From Telmatospirillum siberiense (GTDB lineage Bacteria; Pseudomonadota; Alphaproteobacteria; Rhodospirillales; Magnetospirillaceae), in NCBI RefSeq assembly GCF_002845745.1, contig NZ_PIUM01000007.1:1309-65308 (forward strand): a stretch of DNA of 64,000 nt, read 5' to 3'. Every line of letters starts with the position of its first letter. Positions within the stretch are counted from its first letter, which is position 1. A model generated the notes under the pieces. That model ran no database searches, was not told the DNA's origin, and was given only the letters and a program-made list of their open reading frames with translations. Below, piece by piece: positions 1 through 8,082 of this stretch. The position numbers were made by a program, and so were the translations under genes.

Positions 1-1
1 G

Positions 2-112
2 TTCTGGGATTACCTGAACGGTTCGGCCGATTTCGCGGTGCCGCTGCTCGGCCAAAGTTCGACCAAACGCTATGACCCGCGCCTGACCTTCCGGCTGTGG
101 AGCGAGTTCTGA
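2..112 (+). CDS. C-terminal end of a TpsB-like outer-membrane transporter (partial)
   Basis: The window opens inside a gene. The frame starting at base 2 reads 36 residues and stops with TGA at 110-112. The tail alternates polar and hydrophobic residues and ends ...DPRLTFRLWSEF, so the last residue is Phe, the usual signature of an outer-membrane beta-barrel strand recognised by the BAM machinery. Two-partner-secretion transporters (FhaC/ShlB family) commonly end with a similar DPRLxFRLW-like strand. With a TPS-type exoprotein downstream, the simplest reading is that this is its TpsB transporter. That is inference from a short fragment and position. A different barrel protein, for example a TonB-dependent receptor, is possible. 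Confidence 0.5.
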   Translation, partial: FWDYLNGSADFAVPLLGQSSTKRYDPRLTFRLWSEF

Positions 113-140
113 AGGCGGCCAGTAACGACGAGGATCTGAC

Positions 141-2018
141 ATGCGATCGACATCTTTTCTGACGGTATTATTCGGCCTGGCGGCCGGGCTCGCCTCTCTT
201 CCGACGTCGGCGCAGGCCTGGTGGAACGACGACTGGTCCCTGCGCAAGCCGGTGAGCGTCGATACCGGGTCGACGGGGGCCAACATCACCGAGGCGATCG
301 GGCGGACGCCGGTGCTGGTCCGGCTGCATGCCGGCAACTTCAAGTTCGACGCCGGCAAGCAGGACGGCTCGGACCTCCGGGTGATCGCCTCCGACGACAA
401 GACGCCGCTGCCCTTCCAGATCGAGAAATACGATTCGCTGTTGGGCGAGGCCTTCGTCTGGGTGGATGTGGCGGATCTGAAACCCGGGGCGCAGACGAGT
501 TTCTTTGTCTATTACGGCAATGCCAAGGCGCCGGCGCTTCCGTCCGCCTCGGCCTTCGATGCCGACACGGTGCTGGCCTATCACTTCGCCGAGCGCGGGG
601 CGCCGGCGAAGGACGCCACGGCCTACGGCAACAACGCGCAAAGCGCCGGCCAGGCCAGCGACGGCGCGCTGATCGGCCCCGGCCTGCGGCTGGACGGGCA
701 GACGACGGTGACCATCGCCGGCTCGCCGTCGCTGGCCTGGGCGGAGGGGGCGCCGTTCACCTGGTCGGCGTGGCTGAAGCCGGGAACGGCGCAGGCGGCG
801 GGGGTTTTGTTCTCGCGCCGCGAGGGGGCGAACGGCCTGGTGATCGGGCTCGACGCCGGGGTTCCCTATGTCGAGGTGACGCGCGACGGCGTGGCGCAGC
901 GCAGCACGGTGGGGGCGGCGCTGCCGGCGAATTCCTGGCATCACCTGGCGGTGGTGTCGGCGGCCCAGGTGAGCCTGTCGGTGGACGGCAATCCGGTGGG
1001 GGCGGTGGCGGTGGCGGTTCCGCCGCTGTCCGGCCCGATGACGCTGGGCGGCGACCCGCAAGCCGCGGCTCCCGCTCCCGGTCTGGCCGGCGAGCTGGAC
1101 GAGCTTGAGATCTCGAAGGTGGCCCGGCCGGCCGGCTTCATCCGTCTGGCGGCGCTCGAACAGGGCTCCGATGGCGCCAAGGTCCTGAAGCTGGGCGGCG
1201 ACGAGGAGACCTCGTCCTGGTCGGGCGGCTATTTCGGGGTGATCCTGCATTCGGTGACGATGGACGGCTGGGTGGTGATCTCCATCCTGCTGATCATGGC
1301 CTTCATCAGCTGGATCGTGATGGCCGAGAAGGCGATGTATGTCGGGCGCCTGGGCAAGGCCAATCTGCAGTTCCACGACGCCTTCCGCCATGTCGCCGGG
1401 GATCTGACGGTTCTCGACCGTGGTGACGCCAAGGCGGCGCCGACGCTGGGCGGCAAGCTGAGCGAGGCGGAGCTGCGGGTGCTCCGCGACTCCTCGCTCT
1501 ATCGTCTGTACCACATCGCCGTCGAGGAACTGCGCAACCGCGCCAATACGGGCCGGACCGTCCGTGGCCGGGCCTTGTCGGCCGAGGCCCTGGCCTCGAT
1601 CCGGGCCTCGCTCGACAGCGGTCTGGTGCGCGAGACGCAGGCGCTGAACCGGCTGATGGTGCTGCTGACCATCGCCATCTCGGGCGGTCCGTTCCTGGGT
1701 CTTCTGGGCACGGTGGTCGGCGTGATGATCACCTTCGCGGCGATCGCGGCCAGCGGAGACGTCAACGTCAACGCCATCGCGCCGGGCATCGCGGCGGCGC
1801 TGGTGGCCACGGTGGCGGGGCTGTTCGTCGCCATCCCGGCGCTGTTTGGCTACAACTACCTGATCTCGCGGATCAAGGACGCGAGCGCCGACATGCAGGT
1901 GTTCATCGACGTTCTGCTGACCAAGACGGCCGAGGCCTACCGGCACCGGGCCGACCTGGCAGCGCCAGGAGGCGTGACACAAGGGGCGCCCGTTGGCGCC
2001 GCCGGCATCGCGGAGTAA
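141..2018 (+). CDS. DUF2341/LamG-like exported module fused to an ExbB/TolQ/MotA proton channel
   Basis: This 625-residue protein has a signal peptide (residues 1-26, ending AQA), a DUF2341-type region (about 28-135) beginning WWNDDWSLRKPV, and a LamG/concanavalin-like beta-sandwich (about 145-335). A first membrane segment lies near 372-394. A cytoplasmic stretch follows, then the two long ExbB helices (about 502-540 and 546-575) with the conserved GPFLGLLGTVVGVM core. ExbB/TolQ proteins are normally 220-250 residues and form the proton-conducting ring that powers TonB or TolA. Here the channel carries about 350 extra residues outside the cytoplasm that look like a carbohydrate- or protein-binding domain. 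It starts 28 bases after the upstream barrel gene and 5 bases separate it from exbD, so it is part of an energy-transducing operon. The ExbB assignment is firm; the ligand of the LamG region is unknown. Confidence 0.88.
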   Translation: MRSTSFLTVLFGLAAGLASLPTSAQAWWNDDWSLRKPVSVDTGSTGANITEAIGRTPVLVRLHAGNFKFDAGKQDGSDLRVIASDDKTPLPFQIEKYDSLLGEAFVWVDVADLKPGAQTSFFVYYGNAKAPALPSASAFDADTVLAYHFAERGAPAKDATAYGNNAQSAGQASDGALIGPGLRLDGQTTVTIAGSPSLAWAEGAPFTWSAWLKPGTAQAAGVLFSRREGANGLVIGLDAGVPYVEVTRDGVAQRSTVGAALPANSWHHLAVVSAAQVSLSVDGNPVGAVAVAVPPLSGPMTLGGDPQAAAPAPGLAGELDELEISKVARPAGFIRLAALEQGSDGAKVLKLGGDEETSSWSGGYFGVILHSVTMDGWVVISILLIMAFISWIVMAEKAMYVGRLGKANLQFHDAFRHVAGDLTVLDRGDAKAAPTLGGKLSEAELRVLRDSSLYRLYHIAVEELRNRANTGRTVRGRALSAEALASIRASLDSGLVRETQALNRLMVLLTIAISGGPFLGLLGTVVGVMITFAAIAASGDVNVNAIAPGIAAALVATVAGLFVAIPALFGYNYLISRIKDASADMQVFIDVLLTKTAEAYRHRADLAAPGGVTQGAPVGAAGIAE

Positions 2019-2023
2019 GGGCG

Positions 2024-2428
2024 ATGCAGGTCAAGGACGACGCCAAGCCGTACGACGACATCAACATCACGCCGATGCTGGACCTGGCCTATGTGCTGCT
2101 GGTGATCTTCATCATCATGACGACGGCTTCCGTGCAGGGGATGAAGGTGACCCTGCCGAAGGCTTCCGCCGCGCCCAGTCTGGCCAAGCCGCAGACCAAG
2201 GCGATCACGGTGACCAATGAGGGCAGGATCTTCCTCGACACCCTGCCGGTGAGCCTGCCCGAGCTGGAAAGCCGGCTGGCCAGTCAGAAGGCGCTGACGC
2301 CGGATTTTCCGGTGGTGGTCAAGGGCGACGGCCAGACCCCGTACCAGAATGTGATGGATGTGCTGGACCTGCTGGGCCGGCTGTCGATCACCCAGGTGGG
2401 TCTCGCCACCAAGCCGCTGGTGAAGTGA
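2024..2428 (+). CDS. exbD: ExbD/TolR-family biopolymer transport protein
   Basis: This 134-residue protein has one N-terminal membrane helix (about 18-40) holding the family hallmark DINITPMLDLAYVLL, in which the Asp of PMLD is the proton-carrying residue. A periplasmic domain follows. The length is typical of ExbD. Only five bases separate it from the ExbB fusion, so the two should be co-translated and assemble together. With the TonB-like protein downstream it completes a dedicated ExbB-ExbD-TonB unit. Many ExbBD systems of this type carry two ExbD paralogues; only one is present here. Confidence 0.93.
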   Translation: MQVKDDAKPYDDINITPMLDLAYVLLVIFIIMTTASVQGMKVTLPKASAAPSLAKPQTKAITVTNEGRIFLDTLPVSLPELESRLASQKALTPDFPVVVKGDGQTPYQNVMDVLDLLGRLSITQVGLATKPLVK

Positions 2429-2458
2429 TGCGGATGGAACGCGCGGTCCTTTTTTCTC

Positions 2459-2556
2459 CGTCATCCCCGGGCTTGACCCGGGGATCCATACGGCAGGGAC
2501 GGACGGTGTCGTCAGTCTCCGGCCGGTGGATGGCCGGATCAAGTCCGGCCATGACG
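2459..2556. repeat. Inverted intergenic palindromic repeat
   Basis: Two arms, 2459-2488 (CGTCATCCCCGGGCTTGACC...) and 2527-2556 (its near reverse complement, ...TCCGGCCATGACG), flank a 38-base spacer in the gap between exbD and the TonB-like gene. Each arm contains its own short palindrome. This is the common alphaproteobacterial intergenic element with CCCGGGTCAAGCCCGGG-type cores, probably present in many copies in the genome. It separates two genes of one functional set and may modulate mRNA stability. Confidence 0.8.
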
Positions 2557-2590
2557 ATGGGGTGGAGCGACGGCGCCGGGAGCGTGAACG

Positions 2591-3277
2591 ATGCGGCTTG
2601 ACCCGTTCCTCAAAGACCACGGACCGGCCATCGGCGCCGGGGTGGCGGCGGTGGTGGTGATCGGGCTGGCGGCGTTCCTGCTGACCCGGAGCGACGGCCA
2701 GCCGGTGCGGAAGGTTCCCGAGGTGATGATGGTCAAGCTGCAGCCTCTGCCGCCGCCGCCGCCTCCACCACCACCGCCGAAGATCGAACAGCCGAAGATG
2801 GTCGAACAGACGCCGGTGAAGATGGACGAGCCCCGGCCCGACAAGCCGATGGACAAGCCATTGGACAAACCGAAGGCGGACGCGCCGCCGCCCGGTCCCC
2901 TGGCCCTGGACGCCAAGGGCGAGGGGCCGGGCGACGCCTTCAATCTGGGCGGCAAGGAAGGCGGCACCGGCATTCTCGGCGGCGGGGGCGGCGGCTCCCG
3001 CTGGGGCTGGTACGCGGCGATCGTGCAGAACCAGATCGAGGATGCCATGCGCAAGAACAGGAAGACCAGGAACTCCCAGGCGCGGGTCGAACTGCGCGTG
3101 TGGAGCGACGCCCAGGGGCGCATCGAACGGGTGCAGCTGGCCGGTTCGACCAACGACGCCGAGGTCGATCAAGCCATCGAGCGCGAGGTGCTGGAAGGCA
3201 TGACGCTCCGTCAGCCGCCGCCCAAGGACATGCCCATGCCCATCGTCGTGCGGATGACCGCCAGACGGCCGAGCTGA
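2591..3277 (+). CDS. TonB-like energy transducer
   Basis: This 228-residue protein has a single N-terminal membrane anchor (about 12-33), a proline-rich stretch with an uninterrupted run of ten prolines (about 53-63), a Lys/Pro/Asp-rich periplasm-spanning linker (to about 105), a glycine-rich hinge and a C-terminal TonB-type domain (about 138-226). The last includes the WGWYAAIVQNQIEDAM and RVELRVWSDAQGRI segments typical of TonB C-terminal domains. It would transmit the proton-motive force harvested by the upstream ExbB/ExbD to an outer-membrane partner. The obvious candidates are the barrel protein at the left edge and the porin downstream. ATG at 2591 follows a GGGAGCG ribosome-binding site. 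Confidence 0.82.
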   Translation: MRLDPFLKDHGPAIGAGVAAVVVIGLAAFLLTRSDGQPVRKVPEVMMVKLQPLPPPPPPPPPPKIEQPKMVEQTPVKMDEPRPDKPMDKPLDKPKADAPPPGPLALDAKGEGPGDAFNLGGKEGGTGILGGGGGGSRWGWYAAIVQNQIEDAMRKNRKTRNSQARVELRVWSDAQGRIERVQLAGSTNDAEVDQAIEREVLEGMTLRQPPPKDMPMPIVVRMTARRPS

Positions 3278-3314
3278 GTGAAACGACGGATCAAGACGTC
3301 AGGGGATTTATGGA

Positions 3315-5069
3315 ATGATTTACTCACACGTGCATACCCGCCGCCTGAAGCTGCTGGCCGTTTCCATGATGGCCATGGCGGCGGCTTCGCCGCAGGCTCT
3401 GGCGCAGACCCGACAAGCGCAGCCCGCGGCCGAGATTTCCGGCGACGTGGCGCTTTCCATGCTCGACATCATGGTCAAGCGCGGCTTGCTGACCCAGGCT
3501 GAGGCCGACGGCATCGTCAACGAGGCCAAAGCCAAAGCCCTGGCCCGGGCACAGGCGCAGGCGAGCGCACCGGAGGCACCCGCCAAGGACGGCGCGGTGC
3601 ATGTGCAATATGTGCCGCGGATCGTCAGGGATCAGATCAAGGACGAGGTCCGCCAGGAGGTGATGGCGCAAGCCAAGGACGAGGGCTGGGCGGCGCCCAA
3701 CCAGATGCCGGAGTGGATGCAGCGAATCCATATCTCCGGCGACGTGCGGTTCCGCTCCGAGGAGGACATGTTCCCCAAGGGTAACACGCTGAACACGGAC
3801 GATCAGGCCAACTTCAACACACTGAACACGCAGAGCACGCCGGTCGATCTCGCCAGCACGACCTCGCTCAGCCACGTGCCCTACTATAACTGGAACAAGG
3901 ATCGCGAGCGGGAACGGCTGCGCGCCCGTCTGGACGTCGGCGTCGATATCGGCGACGGCCTGTCCACCGAGGTCAGGCTGGCCACCGGCGAGAGCTCGTC
4001 GCCGGTGTCGGAGAACCAGACCCTGGGCGGTTCCGGCGGCAATTTCAGCAAATACGGCCTGTGGCTGGACCGCGGCAATATCCGCTACGACGCCTTCAAT
4101 ATGGAAAACTACGGCTTGTCCGCCGTCGCCGGGCGTTTCGCCAATCCGTTCTTCTCGACCGATCTGGTGTGGAACAACGATCTCAACTTCGACGGGGTGG
4201 CGGTGTCCGGGCGTTATCAGGTGGCCGAGGGTGTGACGCCCTTCGTCACCGTCGGCACGTTCCCGGTCTACGACACCGCCCTCAATTTCTCGACCAATCA
4301 GGACTCGCAGTACCAAGGCGGCGCAAGCCGGGACAAGTGGCTCTACGCGGCGCAGGCCGGTACGGACTGGAAGGTCTCCAGGGACACGGGGATCAAGGTC
4401 GGCGCCGCCTACTATTATTTCCAGAACGTCGAAGGCAGAACGGTCACCTGCAGCGCCGACGACACCTCGTGCGGCCAGAATTACGCGCCCTCCTTCGCGC
4501 AGAAGGGCAACACCTACTTCAAGCTCAGAAACAATTATAACTACGACAGCTCCAGTTCGACCTTGAATCACGAATATCAGTATTTCGGATTGGCCACGCC
4601 CTTCCATGAACTGGCGCTGACCGGCAAGGCCGATTACGACGGGTTGAAGCCGCTGGGAGCCAAGCCGTTCCGTGTCACGCTGGATGGCGATTTCGTCAAG
4701 AATCTGGCTTTCAACAAGAACTCCATTCTGACCAGGGATCCCTGGAACAACGTCGTGAACAGCACCTTCACGGGCGGCGACACCGGCGCCATGCTGCGCC
4801 TGACCGTGGGCAGTCCGGCGTTGAAGGAGCGTTGGGACTGGACCGTCAGTCTCGCCTACAAATACCTGGAATCGGACGCGGTGGTCGACGCCTTCACCGA
4901 CTCCGATTTCGGCATGGGCGGCACCAATCTCCGGGGGTACATCCTCGGCGGCAATCTGGCCTTGTCCAAGAATCTGTGGACCTCCCTGCGCTGGCTTTCC
5001 GCCGACTCGATCGCGGGGGCCGCCTACTCGTCCGACGTCGTCTTCCTCGACATCAACGCGAAGTTCTGA
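3315..5069 (+). CDS. Putative porin (outer-membrane beta-barrel)
   Basis: This 584-residue protein has a signal peptide (about 1-31, ending ALA), a short predicted coiled-coil/SLH-like periplasmic region (about 40-130) and a long aromatic-rich beta-barrel ending ...SSDVVFLDINAKF with terminal Phe. The arrangement, including the IHISGDVRFRSEED entry strand, fits the family annotated as putative porin (Porin_5-like). In comparable loci such a porin accompanies ExbBD/TonB and giant haemagglutinin genes, which suggests it is a structural or export partner of the adhesin rather than a general nutrient channel. That role is inference from gene order only. Confidence 0.75.
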   Translation: MIYSHVHTRRLKLLAVSMMAMAAASPQALAQTRQAQPAAEISGDVALSMLDIMVKRGLLTQAEADGIVNEAKAKALARAQAQASAPEAPAKDGAVHVQYVPRIVRDQIKDEVRQEVMAQAKDEGWAAPNQMPEWMQRIHISGDVRFRSEEDMFPKGNTLNTDDQANFNTLNTQSTPVDLASTTSLSHVPYYNWNKDRERERLRARLDVGVDIGDGLSTEVRLATGESSSPVSENQTLGGSGGNFSKYGLWLDRGNIRYDAFNMENYGLSAVAGRFANPFFSTDLVWNNDLNFDGVAVSGRYQVAEGVTPFVTVGTFPVYDTALNFSTNQDSQYQGGASRDKWLYAAQAGTDWKVSRDTGIKVGAAYYYFQNVEGRTVTCSADDTSCGQNYAPSFAQKGNTYFKLRNNYNYDSSSSTLNHEYQYFGLATPFHELALTGKADYDGLKPLGAKPFRVTLDGDFVKNLAFNKNSILTRDPWNNVVNSTFTGGDTGAMLRLTVGSPALKERWDWTVSLAYKYLESDAVVDAFTDSDFGMGGTNLRGYILGGNLALSKNLWTSLRWLSADSIAGAAYSSDVVFLDINAKF

Positions 5070-5102
5070 TCATGGGCGATCACAAAATGCCTCTCGGGTT
5101 TG

Positions 5103-5192
5103 CCCTCACCCTCCCGGCCTATCGGCCGGGCCCCTCCCTCTCCCGCCAAGCGGGCGAGGGAGGGGCCCGCCGCGCCAGCGGTGGGAGGGTGA
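5103..5192. repeat. GC-rich palindromic repeat overlapping a gene start
   Basis: The segment opens CCCTCACCCTCCCGGCC and closes GGTGGGAGGGTGAG, with two internal stem-loops (GGCCTATCGGCC-like and CTCTCCCGCCAAGCGGGCGAGGG). Related G/C-rich CTCTCCC...GGGAGAGGG elements occur at 5814-5955, 6340-6503 and about 8010-8040. It lies exactly where the next gene begins and can be read through in frame, so it may have been inserted at the gene start. Confidence 0.7.
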
Positions 5193-5800
5193 GAGCCGCC
5201 CTGGCCGCCCTATTGTTCCTCGCCGCCGGCCCGGCCTGGGCCGACGAGGCGACCGAGACGCGGCTCAGGGACGCATTGCGTCAGGCGATCACGCAGCAGC
5301 GGTCCCTGGAAGATTCGAGCGCGCAGCTGCAGGCCAAGGTCTCCGACCAGGACAAGCTGATCGCCGCCTTGAAGGCGCAACTCGACCAGAAGAAACCGGC
5401 GGCGGGTCCGGCGGTGGACCGCGCCGAGGCCGAGCGGATGGCGGCGGAGTTCAACCGCCGCCTGGCCGCCGAGAACGAACAAGCGCGTCAGATGGGCGAA
5501 ACCCTGGAGAAATGGAAGGCCGCCTACAACCAGGCGGCCGAGGTGGCCCGCGCCAGGGAGGCCGAGCGGGCCCGGCTGGCCGGCGCGGTCGAGGGGCTGA
5601 CCAAGCGGGGCGAAACCTGCGAGGCGAAGAATGCCCTGCTGTTCAAGGTCGGCAACGAGATCCTCGACCGCCTGAAGGATGTCGATGTCGCCGAGGCCAT
5701 TGCCGCCCACGAACCCTTCGTCGGCACCAAGCGGGTTGAACTGCAGAGCCTCGCCCAGGATTTCCAGGACAAGCTGCTCGACCAGAGGGCCGGACCATGA
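5189..5800 (+). CDS. Periplasmic coiled-coil protein, function unknown
   Basis: From the GTG at 5189 the product is 203 residues: a signal peptide (VRAALAALLFLAAGPAWA, about 1-18) and then an almost wholly helical protein with heptad-like Leu/Ala/Glu patterning. There is a single cysteine near GETCEAKNALLFKVGNEIL. The frame is also open back to an ATG at 5072, which would add 39 residues translated from the palindromic repeat. Because that longer version would bury the signal peptide, the GTG is preferred, although its GGGAGG box sits unusually close to the start codon. Position between the porin and the prolyl isomerase suggests a periplasmic or envelope helper of the adhesin system. No family was recognised. 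Confidence 0.7.
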   Translation: MRAALAALLFLAAGPAWADEATETRLRDALRQAITQQRSLEDSSAQLQAKVSDQDKLIAALKAQLDQKKPAAGPAVDRAEAERMAAEFNRRLAAENEQARQMGETLEKWKAAYNQAAEVARAREAERARLAGAVEGLTKRGETCEAKNALLFKVGNEILDRLKDVDVAEAIAAHEPFVGTKRVELQSLAQDFQDKLLDQRAGP

Positions 5801-5813
5801 GCCGGCTCCCGCT

Positions 5814-5955
5814 CCCCCTCATCCCAACCCTTCTCCCACGAGGGGAGAAGGGCTTTTCCAGCCCTCGCCCCTTGCGGGTGAGGGGGTGTCTGAGCCGGCG
5901 GGGGGTAGGGATTTCTCTCCTTTCTCCACAGGGGGAGACGGGCCTTTCGGGCATG
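5814..5955. repeat. Intergenic repeat, copy 1 (left of DUF559 gene)
   Basis: This is about 140 bases starting CCCCTCATCCCAACCCTTCT, continuing through a GGGGAGAAGGGC hairpin, a GCCCTCGCCC...GGGTGAGGGGGTGT block, GAGCCGGCGGGG and a closing TCTCC-rich/GGGGGAGACGGG segment. The same modules recur in the same order at 6340-6503. The two copies flank a nuclease-like gene in direct orientation. Confidence 0.75.
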
Positions 5956-5961
5956 CGGAAA

Positions 5962-6303
5962 TCACGGCGAACCGAGTGCCGCCAGAATGGTCGTCAGGAT
6001 CCCTTCCGGATTGGTGAGAATATCGTGATTCCAGAAACGCAGGATGCGAAATCCCTGGCAGGCCAGCCAGGCGTCACGTTTCGCGTCATCGGAACTACCG
6101 GCGTGCTGTCCGCCATCGCATTCGATGACCAGGCGATGGGAAAAGGAAATGAAGTCGACGATATAGGGGCCAAGGGGGCGCTGGCGCCGGAATTTGGCGC
6201 CGGCCAATTGGGATGCCCGCAACATTCGCCACATCGCCATCTCGGCATCGGTGGCGTCCCGGCGCAGCTTACGGGCGAGATCCGTCGACATCCCGACAAT
6301 CAT
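5962..6303 (-). CDS. DUF559 (Vsr-like) endonuclease-fold protein
   Basis: This product of about 113 residues contains the DUF559 core: LARKLRRDATDAEMAMW at the start, then YIVDFISFSHRLVIECDGG followed by QH, then GFRILRFWNHDIL. The pattern VDF...E-x-DGGQH matches the catalytic region of the Vsr/very-short-patch-repair-like nuclease fold. The first Met of the conserved part gives the start used here; a longer reading to 6366 would translate part of the flanking repeat and is less likely. It lies antisense to the surrounding operon and is bracketed by two copies of an intergenic repeat, so it may travel with that repeat. Biochemical function of stand-alone DUF559 proteins is not established. 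Confidence 0.78.
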   Translation of the reverse strand: MIVGMSTDLARKLRRDATDAEMAMWRMLRASQLAGAKFRRQRPLGPYIVDFISFSHRLVIECDGGQHAGSSDDAKRDAWLACQGFRILRFWNHDILTNPEGILTTILAALGSP

Positions 6304-6339
6304 ACCATTTTGAATCGCATCGTCATCACCCCTAACCGC

Positions 6340-6503
6340 CCCCTCATCCCAACCATTCTCCCGCAAGGGGGGAAGGGCTCTCCAAGCCCTCGCCCCTCGT
6401 GGGAGAGGGCGGCGAGCGTCAGCGAGCGGGTGAGGGGGTGTTCGAGCCGGCAGGGAATCGAGATTTTTTCTCCTCTCCCCATGGGGGAAACGGGTTTTTG
6501 GAA
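6340..6503. repeat. Intergenic repeat, copy 2 (right of DUF559 gene)
   Basis: This is a second copy of the module seen at 5814-5955, opening CCCCTCATCCCAACCATTCT. It carries an additional GGCGGCGAGCGTCAGCGAGC insertion before GGGTGAGGGGGTGT and ends with TCTCC...ATGGGGGAAACGGG. It runs up to the ribosome-binding site of the prolyl isomerase gene. Confidence 0.75.
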
Positions 6504-6515
6504 GGCATATCAGCG

Positions 6516-7433
6516 ATGAGAACGATCATGCGTCAGTTTGCACTGTTCCTGGCCGCGGGCCTTCTGCCCGTGGTGCTCTCCTGTCCCGCGGCCGAAGCCG
6601 CCTCGGCCGTCGCCAGCACCAACCCGGCCGAGGTGGTGGCCCGGGTCGGTGGCGCCGATCTGACCACCGACGACGTCCGCGCCTATGTCGAGACCCTGGC
6701 TCCGGCGGAACGGGCGGCCATCGCCGCCGATCCGGCCAGGCTGGGGCAGGCGGTCAGGCTCTATCTCGCCCAGCGTCTGGTGCTGAAGGAGGCGCTGGAC
6801 AAGAAGTTCGATCAGAAGGCCGCGACCAAGGCCCAGCTCGACCGCGTTCGCGATGCCGCCCTGTCCGAGCTTTATCTGGCCTCGGTGGTCAAGGTCCCCG
6901 ACGGCTACCCCTCCGACGCCGAGGTGCAGGCGGCCTATGACGCCAACAAATCGGCCTTCGTGGTCCCCCGGCAATATCGGCTGGCCCAGATCTTCATCGG
7001 CGCGCCCAAGGGCGACAAGGAGGACAAGGGCAAGCTCGACGCGGTGGTGGCCAGGCTGAAGGCCAAGGGCGCCGACTTCGCCGCCATCGCCGGTGAAACC
7101 ACCGACACGCCCGCCGAGGCCGGCAAGGGCGGCGAACTCGGCTGGGTGGCGGAAAGCCAGCTGGTGCCGGAGATCAAGGCTGCCGTCGCGGGGTTGGCCA
7201 AGGACGCCGTTTCCGACCCGATCCGCATGGAGGACGGCTGGCACATCATCAAGCTGCAAGATACCAAGCCGGCCGGCACCGCCCCGCTTGCCGACATCAA
7301 GCCGGCGCTGGTCGAGCGGCTCCGTCAGGCCAAGGCCCAGCAGTTGCGCCAGGCCTATCTCGGCCAGCTCCTCCAGAAGGACCCGCCGGTCCTCAACGAA
7401 CTCGCCCTTGCCAAGATCACGCTGAAGAAGTGA
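6516..7433 (+). CDS. Parvulin-type peptidyl-prolyl cis-trans isomerase
   Basis: This 305-residue protein has a signal peptide (about 1-28), an N-terminal SurA/PpiC-like helical chaperone region containing VVARVGGADLTTDDVRAYV (about 38-56), and a parvulin domain (about 150-260). The parvulin domain has QYRLAQIFIGAP, GGELGWVAESQLVPEI and DPIRMEDGWHIIKL, the usual PpiC signatures. It would act in the periplasm on proline-containing unfolded outer-membrane or secreted proteins. In this operon the natural client is the giant exoprotein downstream or the barrel proteins upstream. ATG 6516 follows GGAAGG at suitable distance; a second ATG at 6528 is possible. Downstream spacing to the next gene is 11 bases. 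Confidence 0.9.
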   Translation: MRTIMRQFALFLAAGLLPVVLSCPAAEAASAVASTNPAEVVARVGGADLTTDDVRAYVETLAPAERAAIAADPARLGQAVRLYLAQRLVLKEALDKKFDQKAATKAQLDRVRDAALSELYLASVVKVPDGYPSDAEVQAAYDANKSAFVVPRQYRLAQIFIGAPKGDKEDKGKLDAVVARLKAKGADFAAIAGETTDTPAEAGKGGELGWVAESQLVPEIKAAVAGLAKDAVSDPIRMEDGWHIIKLQDTKPAGTAPLADIKPALVERLRQAKAQQLRQAYLGQLLQKDPPVLNELALAKITLKK

Positions 7434-7444
7434 AGGACCACGAC

Positions 7445-7963
7445 ATGACCGATACGGATCTCCATCGTTTTCTGACCCCGGCCCTGTTGCGCGAGACGCT
7501 TCAGGCCGCCGGCTACCGGGTGGGCGAGGCCAAGGGCGCCGACGGCGTGCCGGTCCTTAGCTCGGCCACCAATGGGCTGGGCTTCGAGCTGCGCCTGTTC
7601 AATCCCCTGCCGGACGAGGACGACGGCACGCCTCCGGGCGTCGCCCGTTTCGCCGACGCCACCTTCCGCACGGCCTTTCAGGTGAGGGGCGAACTGCCGT
7701 TGGCGCTGGTCAACGGGTGGAACGCCACCCACCGCTTCGCCCGCCTACAACTGGCCGGCGGCAGCGGCGCGCCCGACGGCTGGCTGATCTTCGACATGGA
7801 TGTCGTCGGCCTGGGCGGCGTCACCTCCGGCAACCTGCGCGCCCATGTCGAAATCTGGGACCGCCTGCTCCAGGAACTGCTCGCCTGGCTGCGCGCCGAA
7901 CTGCCCAAGCTGGCCAAGGCCGCGCCCGTCGCCGAACCCGCGGCGGAGGCTTCGGCGGCCTGA
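7445..7963 (+). CDS. YbjN-domain protein (type III secretion chaperone-like fold)
   Basis: This 172-residue protein has a YbjN/T3SS-chaperone-like pattern: an N-terminal FLTPALLRETLQAAGYRV helix, a central FRTAFQVRGELPLALVNGWN segment and the VNxWNxxHRFAR...GGVTSGNL block characteristic of YbjN domains. There is no signal peptide, so it should be cytoplasmic. The ATG at 7445 has GAAGGA eight bases upstream, better than the GTG at 7430. It lies directly before the giant haemagglutinin gene, so it may keep that exoprotein export-competent. This is inference by analogy with secretion chaperones. Confidence 0.7.
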   Translation: MTDTDLHRFLTPALLRETLQAAGYRVGEAKGADGVPVLSSATNGLGFELRLFNPLPDEDDGTPPGVARFADATFRTAFQVRGELPLALVNGWNATHRFARLQLAGGSGAPDGWLIFDMDVVGLGGVTSGNLRAHVEIWDRLLQELLAWLRAELPKLAKAAPVAEPAAEASAA

Positions 7964-8082
7964 ACGACGGTGACCTGACGACATTGAAAGTGCCAAGAGG
8001 TCCGGGCACTCCAGCCCTCTCCCACGGGGGGAGAGGGAGCCCTGCCTCGCCGGTTGCGACACTTACAGCCAAGAGGACCATC

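Noticed and set aside
168-1982. Long minus-strand open frame (604 residues) opposite the ExbB fusion
   Set aside because: It is an antisense shadow of the GC-rich coding strand, rich in Arg, His and Gly with no domain; the plus strand has clear ExbB homology.
5814-6503. Insertion sequence
   Set aside because: No transposase, terminal inverted repeats or target duplication; the only gene inside is DUF559.
7717-8082. Upstream extension of the giant adhesin frame
   Set aside because: It overlaps the YbjN-like gene out of frame and precedes the signal peptide; ATG 8083 with AGAGGA is the natural start.
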